DNA from: Mycolicibacterium sp. lyk4-40-TYG-92
Lineage (GTDB): Bacteria; Actinomycetota; Actinomycetes; Mycobacteriales; Mycobacteriaceae
Length of the DNA stretch: 64,000 nt
Direction of reading: 5' to 3'
Assembly: GCF_030209435.1 (NCBI RefSeq)
Contig: NZ_JARVRX010000003.1
Coordinates: 62,001 to 126,000 of the forward strand
Of this stretch, positions 59,920-64,000 are shown piece by piece. The position numbers were made by a program, and so were the translations under genes. The notes below the pieces were generated by a model. The model was not told the origin of the DNA, searched no databases, and saw only the letters and a list, made by a program, of their open reading frames with translations. The number at the start of each line of letters is the position of its first letter. The stretch's first letter is position 1.

Positions 59920-62322
59920 CTAACCGGTCCCATAGATCGAGCCAGTGTAGGTGTTCCAGTACGACTGCAGAAGACTATCGATGGACCCTGATTTACCGAT
60001 TGATTCAAGATAAGCCACGACCGCATTGTGGTAGTCCTGATAATCCCTGCCACCGTTTTGATCAGGCGGCTTCAACTTTCCATCTTCGAAATAGCCTGAC
60101 AACTTCGACAAATCCCCCGCGTTCGACTGCGCCAGTACCTCCGCCATGTGCTGCTGCGTGGGAAATGTACCTGGAATGACAGGACTGGCTGCCTTACCTT
60201 CCTTCGGCTCCGGGCCGATGATGTATTCCTTACCGAGGTCCATCACGTCCTTCGCAGCACCACCGGGGGCGCCGAATTGGTCGACACCCGCGCCGGCAAT
60301 GTCGTACAACTTCGAACGCAGTTGCCACGCATCGTGCTGAGCCTGAAAATCGTTGTGCAGTCGGGAATTTGCTTCGTCGAAGCTTCCCAGATTCAGCGCT
60401 GCCTGTAGACGACCTGCGGCCTGAGCCGAGAAGTCATCTTTCGCGCCATTTGGGTCCACCGCGGACAATGCCGCCTTGTCGAACATCTCATTCACGTGGT
60501 GCTGAGTGGCCTCGAAAACGATCTGGCTGGCAGTCTTCGGCACATGCGCGTCGGGCTTTTGGTCGGCCGGCGGATGGTCGGACATCAGCACGCTCATGAC
60601 GTGGCGCGTGTTCGTCGGTTCAGTCTTACTGCCATCAGCCGGATCAAGTGGCGGGAACAGTCCGTTGTTTCCACCGGTGTTGTTGCCCACCATGTCGTCA
60701 AGATACGGAGATAAGGCCCGCGCCCAATCACGGGTGAGTTCGGGGTTGACCTGGCCAAGGGACTGGCCGAGCGATTGGCCCGGCGCGCTTTCCAAATTCA
60801 GCAAGTGATGCTTGTCCGGGTCGCTCATGTACTCGGCGAGAGCATGCGCCGTCTGCGCAGCACGACCGTTCGAATCGTGCGCGGCAGTGTCTCCGACCCA
60901 GTCAAAGAGGCCGCCAGCGGCCAATCCGTTGTCCTGCCACTCATGCTTGGTGAGATTATCGAGAAAATTGTCCCTGCCAGACCCAGTAACGGCATCGTGG
61001 ATCACCATGTCGTCCTTGTTCAGGGCGTTGAACATATTCTGTAGGGTCGGGTCAACGTGCTCGTGGTACCAACGCGCGCGGTCTGCCCCATCGGCTCCGG
61101 GCGCGTGAGCCTGAGCGATCGTCATGTTGTTCGACTGATCCAGCATTTCCTGGCTTTTTGTGAACAGCCCTGAATCGAGGGCGGTTCCTGCCTGGAGATC
61201 GCGATTGCCGCTCTGGACGATGTTGGCGAGGTCGTTCAGTCCAGTCGTTCCATGCATTGGACCGATGGGGTCCGGTGGTACCAACCACCGACCGTCTGCG
61301 AACACGCCACTGCTGAAATCCTGTGTCAGAGCGGGCCCATCGAGCACCTTCTGAATGCCGTCGGGCAGGGCGTACTTTCCACCGCTGGACGGATGGTCAA
61401 TTGACGGAGGTTGTGTCTCCGGCAGTCCCGTCTTGATGTTGGGGTTCGATGCGAGCTGAAAGACATCAGCGACGCGTTTACCGTCAGGGCCGGCTTTGTC
61501 CATGATCGCTTTGATCTCGGCCGGCGTCTTGTCGCCGAATGCGCGGGAGAATCCCTGGAGATACGCCATCTGGTCGGGCGGCATATTCAGTTTTCCGTTG
61601 TGCAGCGCGGCCTGTTGCTCGGGACTCAGGGTGGTGTTTTGTGTCAGACGCTCACGCTGTTCCGGGGTCAGCTGTCCGTTCTGCAGGGCATTGGCATCGT
61701 CAGCGCCCGTTTGAGCCGGCGACTTCTTGTCGTCCTTGCCATCCTTTTTGTCATCGCCGACGACCGTTTCCTTGTCGCCCTTGTTGTCCTTGTCGTCCTT
61801 CTTGTCGTCCTTCGGCGACAGCGGCAGGTCGCCTTTGATTGCGCTGTACTGCGTTGTGAGCGCCTTGATGTCGCCGGCAACGGCATTCTGCTGCGTCACA
61901 GTCGACGTCAGCAGATCGCTAACCTGCTTGAGTCCCTGACTGGCGATGGGCAACAACTGCATGTCGCGGTTACGTCCGGCCGGCACCTGGGCCGCCATAT
62001 CCTGAACCCACTTACGGGTCTCATCAAGGCCCTGCCGACCCTTCGTGACGATCTCGGCCGATCGATCGACAGTGGCGCGCAACTGCTGGTCCAGGTCCGC
62101 CAGTCCACCTAGGGCACGTCCCTGACTGTTGTTGGCCTTGCCATAAGCAGTGGACGCGGTACCGCTCCAGTTATCCCCTGGCGCTGCAGCCTGCACGGTG
62201 GCCTGCATGCCACGCAACTGCGTGCTCTTGTCGAAATGTTCGCCCGTCTGCGGCGTACCGGTACCGAATGTGGCGTGCGCCCGCTGCCACACCGAATCAA
62301 ACGCATCGAGCACATCCCCCAT
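59920..62322 (-). CDS. Large WXG-like type VII-associated protein
   Basis: An 800-residue protein, first gene of the trio. Its N-terminal 110 residues form two long helices around N51-W52-S53-G54, a WXG100-like turn, as in large ESX effectors and LXG-type proteins. A Lys/Asp-rich linker (about residues 170-205, KDDKKDDKDN-type) follows, then a 600-residue region with long helical stretches and several His/Asp/Trp-rich segments (e.g. WYHEHVDPTLQNMF, HEWQDNGLAAGG). I recall similar mycobacterial proteins labelled 'TPR repeat region-containing'. No enzymatic or toxin domain is recognisable. There is no signal peptide. The start is the ATG at 62322. Confidence 0.68.
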   Translation of the reverse strand: MGDVLDAFDSVWQRAHATFGTGTPQTGEHFDKSTQLRGMQATVQAAAPGDNWSGTASTAYGKANNSQGRALGGLADLDQQLRATVDRSAEIVTKGRQGLDETRKWVQDMAAQVPAGRNRDMQLLPIASQGLKQVSDLLTSTVTQQNAVAGDIKALTTQYSAIKGDLPLSPKDDKKDDKDNKGDKETVVGDDKKDGKDDKKSPAQTGADDANALQNGQLTPEQRERLTQNTTLSPEQQAALHNGKLNMPPDQMAYLQGFSRAFGDKTPAEIKAIMDKAGPDGKRVADVFQLASNPNIKTGLPETQPPSIDHPSSGGKYALPDGIQKVLDGPALTQDFSSGVFADGRWLVPPDPIGPMHGTTGLNDLANIVQSGNRDLQAGTALDSGLFTKSQEMLDQSNNMTIAQAHAPGADGADRARWYHEHVDPTLQNMFNALNKDDMVIHDAVTGSGRDNFLDNLTKHEWQDNGLAAGGLFDWVGDTAAHDSNGRAAQTAHALAEYMSDPDKHHLLNLESAPGQSLGQSLGQVNPELTRDWARALSPYLDDMVGNNTGGNNGLFPPLDPADGSKTEPTNTRHVMSVLMSDHPPADQKPDAHVPKTASQIVFEATQHHVNEMFDKAALSAVDPNGAKDDFSAQAAGRLQAALNLGSFDEANSRLHNDFQAQHDAWQLRSKLYDIAGAGVDQFGAPGGAAKDVMDLGKEYIIGPEPKEGKAASPVIPGTFPTQQHMAEVLAQSNAGDLSKLSGYFEDGKLKPPDQNGGRDYQDYHNAVVAYLESIGKSGSIDSLLQSYWNTYTGSIYGTG

Positions 62323-62400
62323 ACCGACCTAGTCTATTCGTGGTCGGCGAACTGCCAGACGGTAATTTCCCAGCTCAAGCCAGTTTCGCTCGCAGTCGCG

Positions 62401-63588
62401 TCAGACGATCCCGTTGACGAACTTGCCGTCCCGGACCGCTTGGGCAACGGTCAGCATCGCGGAAGCGCTTTGCGGCCACGAGAATTCGGCAGCCCGCACC
62501 TGTGCCTTGGCGCCCAGCTGATCGCGCAGGACGGCGTCGGTCAGCAGGGTCTCGAGCGCGGTCACCAAGCCGCGGTGGTCGTCGACCAGCAGGCCCGTCA
62601 CCCCGTCGACGATCGAGTCGGTGAGGCCACCCGAGGACCGGTAGCCGACCGTCGGCACGCCGTGCTGCGCGGCCTCGATGACGGCCAGCGCCCAGCCTTC
62701 CTTGCGCGACGGCAGCGCATGGACCCAAGCCTGTTGCAGCACTTCGTGTTTGGTGGCCTCGTCGACGTGGCCGTGGAACGTGACCGCGGAACTGATGCCG
62801 AGCCGCCGGGCGTGCGCGACCAGCCGCTCGTCCCACCAGCCGCCGCCGACGACATCCAGCCGGAGGCCCGGCACCACCGGCGCCAGCAGCGCGACGGCGT
62901 CGAGCACGTCCTCGATCTGCTTGTGCGGCACCAACCGCGACAGCACCACGATGCGCGGCTGCTCCGAGCGCGACGCCGACAACGACTCAGCAGGCGCGAG
63001 GTCGACCCCGTTGCGGACGACGGCGATCCGCGAAGCGTCGACGCCCAGGTCCACCAGATCGCGCGCCGACGGCAGCGACACCGTCACGTACTGGTTGTTC
63101 CGATGCAGCCGGGGCGAGAGCCGCGACTCCACGAACCAGCCGAACTTGCTCATCAACCGCCCAGCTACCGGCCACTGGTCGCGGTGGCAGTGATGGACCA
63201 GCACCATCGCGCGCCGGCCGTAGGCCAAGCGAGCCAGGAAAGGAATGCCGTTCTGCGAATCGATCACCACATCCGGCCGGACGCCGCGCAGCGGACCCAG
63301 CCCGACGCGGGCCAGCACCATGGCCAGCCCGGCCCAGATGTAGACCGACAACCGGCCACCGCCGCGGCTGATCCGGATGCCGTCGACAACTTCGGTGCGC
63401 GACGCCCCGCGATACCGGGCGGTCCGCAGCGTCACCCGCACTCCGGACTCGGCCAGCTGTGCGCCGATGCGCTGGAGATACGTCTCACTGCCACCGCCCT
63501 GGGGGTGGCCGGTATCGCGCCAGCAGAGCAGCAGCACCGACCGGATCTCGTCAGGAGATCCAGCAGGCTGCTGGGGGTGGTCTGGCAT
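62401..63588 (-). CDS. Family 4 glycosyltransferase (Rv0225-like)
   Basis: A 395-residue GT4 enzyme matching the position and size of Rv0225. N-terminal SVLLLCWRDTGHPQGGGSETYLQRIG is the acceptor-domain opening, MVLVHHCHRDQWPVAGRLM follows, and the donor domain has RIVVLSRLVPHKQIEDVLDAV, LRLDVVGGGWWDERL and ALPSRKEGWALAVIEAAQHGVPTVGYRSSGG with the catalytic-region glutamate. ATG at 63588 is used. It is divergent from the methyltransferase gene by 33 bases, as in the conserved core. It probably works on an envelope polysaccharide or lipoglycan. Confidence 0.88.
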   Translation of the reverse strand: MPDHPQQPAGSPDEIRSVLLLCWRDTGHPQGGGSETYLQRIGAQLAESGVRVTLRTARYRGASRTEVVDGIRISRGGGRLSVYIWAGLAMVLARVGLGPLRGVRPDVVIDSQNGIPFLARLAYGRRAMVLVHHCHRDQWPVAGRLMSKFGWFVESRLSPRLHRNNQYVTVSLPSARDLVDLGVDASRIAVVRNGVDLAPAESLSASRSEQPRIVVLSRLVPHKQIEDVLDAVALLAPVVPGLRLDVVGGGWWDERLVAHARRLGISSAVTFHGHVDEATKHEVLQQAWVHALPSRKEGWALAVIEAAQHGVPTVGYRSSGGLTDSIVDGVTGLLVDDHRGLVTALETLLTDAVLRDQLGAKAQVRAAEFSWPQSASAMLTVAQAVRDGKFVNGIV

Positions 63589-63621
63589 CGAATGAAGGGT
63601 ACCGGTCAGTAGGGTTGCGGA

Positions 63622-64000
63622 GTGAATCGCTGGGCAGCCAAACGACTGGTCACCACGCGCAAGCGGGCCACCCTCTCCCGCTCGATCCGACTGCTCAGCG
63701 AGTTCCGTTTCGAGCAGACCGACCCGGCCCGCTTCTACGGCGGCCTCGCCCGCGACACGGTCGCCTTGGTGGACGGCCTGTGGCGCGACCTCAACGGAAC
63801 CGCACCCGAGGGCGCGACGGTGCTCGACGTGGGCGGTGGCCCTGGCTACTTCGCCACCGAATTCTCCAGCGCCGGAATGACGTACATCGGTGTCGAGCCC
63901 GATGAGGCCGAGGCGCACGCCGGAGCCGCCCTGGCGGCGACATCCAGCACGAGCCCGGCCGCCCAGCCCGATGCCGCCGGCACCTTCGTGCGCGCCTCGG
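63622..64000 (+). CDS. SAM-dependent methyltransferase, partial (Rv0224c-like)
   Basis: The first 126 codons of a class I methyltransferase, cut off by the window edge. It starts at GTG 63622. The SAM-binding motif I is TVLDVGGGPGYFATEF near residues 67-82, followed by MTYIGVEPDEAEA (the acidic residue of strand 2). The position beside the Rv0225-like glycosyltransferase matches Rv0224c. The acceptor is unknown. Confidence 0.83.
   Translation, partial: MNRWAAKRLVTTRKRATLSRSIRLLSEFRFEQTDPARFYGGLARDTVALVDGLWRDLNGTAPEGATVLDVGGGPGYFATEFSSAGMTYIGVEPDEAEAHAGAALAATSSTSPAAQPDAAGTFVRAS

Noticed and set aside
62236..63612. 458-residue rightward frame opposite the Rv0225-like glycosyltransferase
   Set aside because: It is Arg/Gln/His-rich, has no recognisable domain, and lies antisense to a clear GT4 enzyme.
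1..64000. CRISPR arrays, insertion sequences, integrases or prophage
   Set aside because: No regularly spaced repeats, transposase, integrase or phage-structure motifs were found on reading through both strands; short palindromes are listed individually.

Overview
The window is high-GC actinobacterial DNA, most likely from a fast-growing Mycobacterium/Mycolicibacterium. The strongest evidence is a run of genes in the order known from the Rv0224c-Rv0244c region of M. tuberculosis. It comprises fadE5, fadA2, fabG4, htdX, a TetR gene, lpqI, a DUF2613 small protein, aftD, an acyltransferase, a DUF3068 protein, a GT-C-like membrane protein, a glycosyltransferase and a methyltransferase. Accessory blocks interrupt this core. 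No rRNA, tRNA, CRISPR array, transposase or insertion sequence was recognised.

Layout. Positions 1-600 hold no convincing gene. Positions 601-16077 are an accessory surface-polysaccharide or glycolipid locus. It has a sulfotransferase, three methyltransferases, an acyltransferase, a prolyl-hydroxylase-like oxygenase, four glycosyltransferases, a Wzx-type flippase, a serine acetyltransferase-like protein and RmlA, and it is followed by a divergent Wzb-like low-molecular-weight phosphatase (16148-16660). Positions 16670-19983 carry an NAD(P)-binding reductase and fadE5. Positions 20221-21842 hold an uncharacterised two-gene membrane cassette (small anchored protein plus HTTM protein). Positions 21863-27150 hold a PucR regulator divergent from fadD-phaC-phaZ-like genes. 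Positions 27199-31483 hold a VIT-family metal transporter, an F420-type oxidoreductase, a TDT-family transporter, a MerR regulator and a short-chain dehydrogenase.

Positions 31895-35547 carry fadA2 divergent from fabG4-htdX. A 14-bp palindrome is shared between their control region and that of fadE5. Positions 35613-38642 are a corrinoid ABC importer (btuF-btuC-btuD) preceded by a clear cobalamin riboswitch. Positions 39040-45333 carry tetR, lpqI, the DUF2613 gene and aftD, which belong to peptidoglycan recycling and arabinan synthesis. Positions 45340-52141 look like a TetR-controlled catabolic island with an MFS transporter, an FAD monooxygenase, two alpha/beta hydrolases and an amidohydrolase.

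Positions 52150-56385 return to the core with an acyltransferase, DUF3068 and a GT-C-like membrane protein; the last contains an in-frame palindromic element. A lipid-linked sugar transferase (56351-57832) and a three-gene type VII secretion-associated cassette (58173-62322) sit inside what is otherwise a conserved envelope-glycan neighbourhood. The cassette comprises an EspC-like substrate, a lipoprotein and an 800-residue WXG-like protein. The core resumes with a glycosyltransferase and a methyltransferase that runs off the window edge.

Protein functions are assigned from motifs, length, context and remembered family features. No database search was run.
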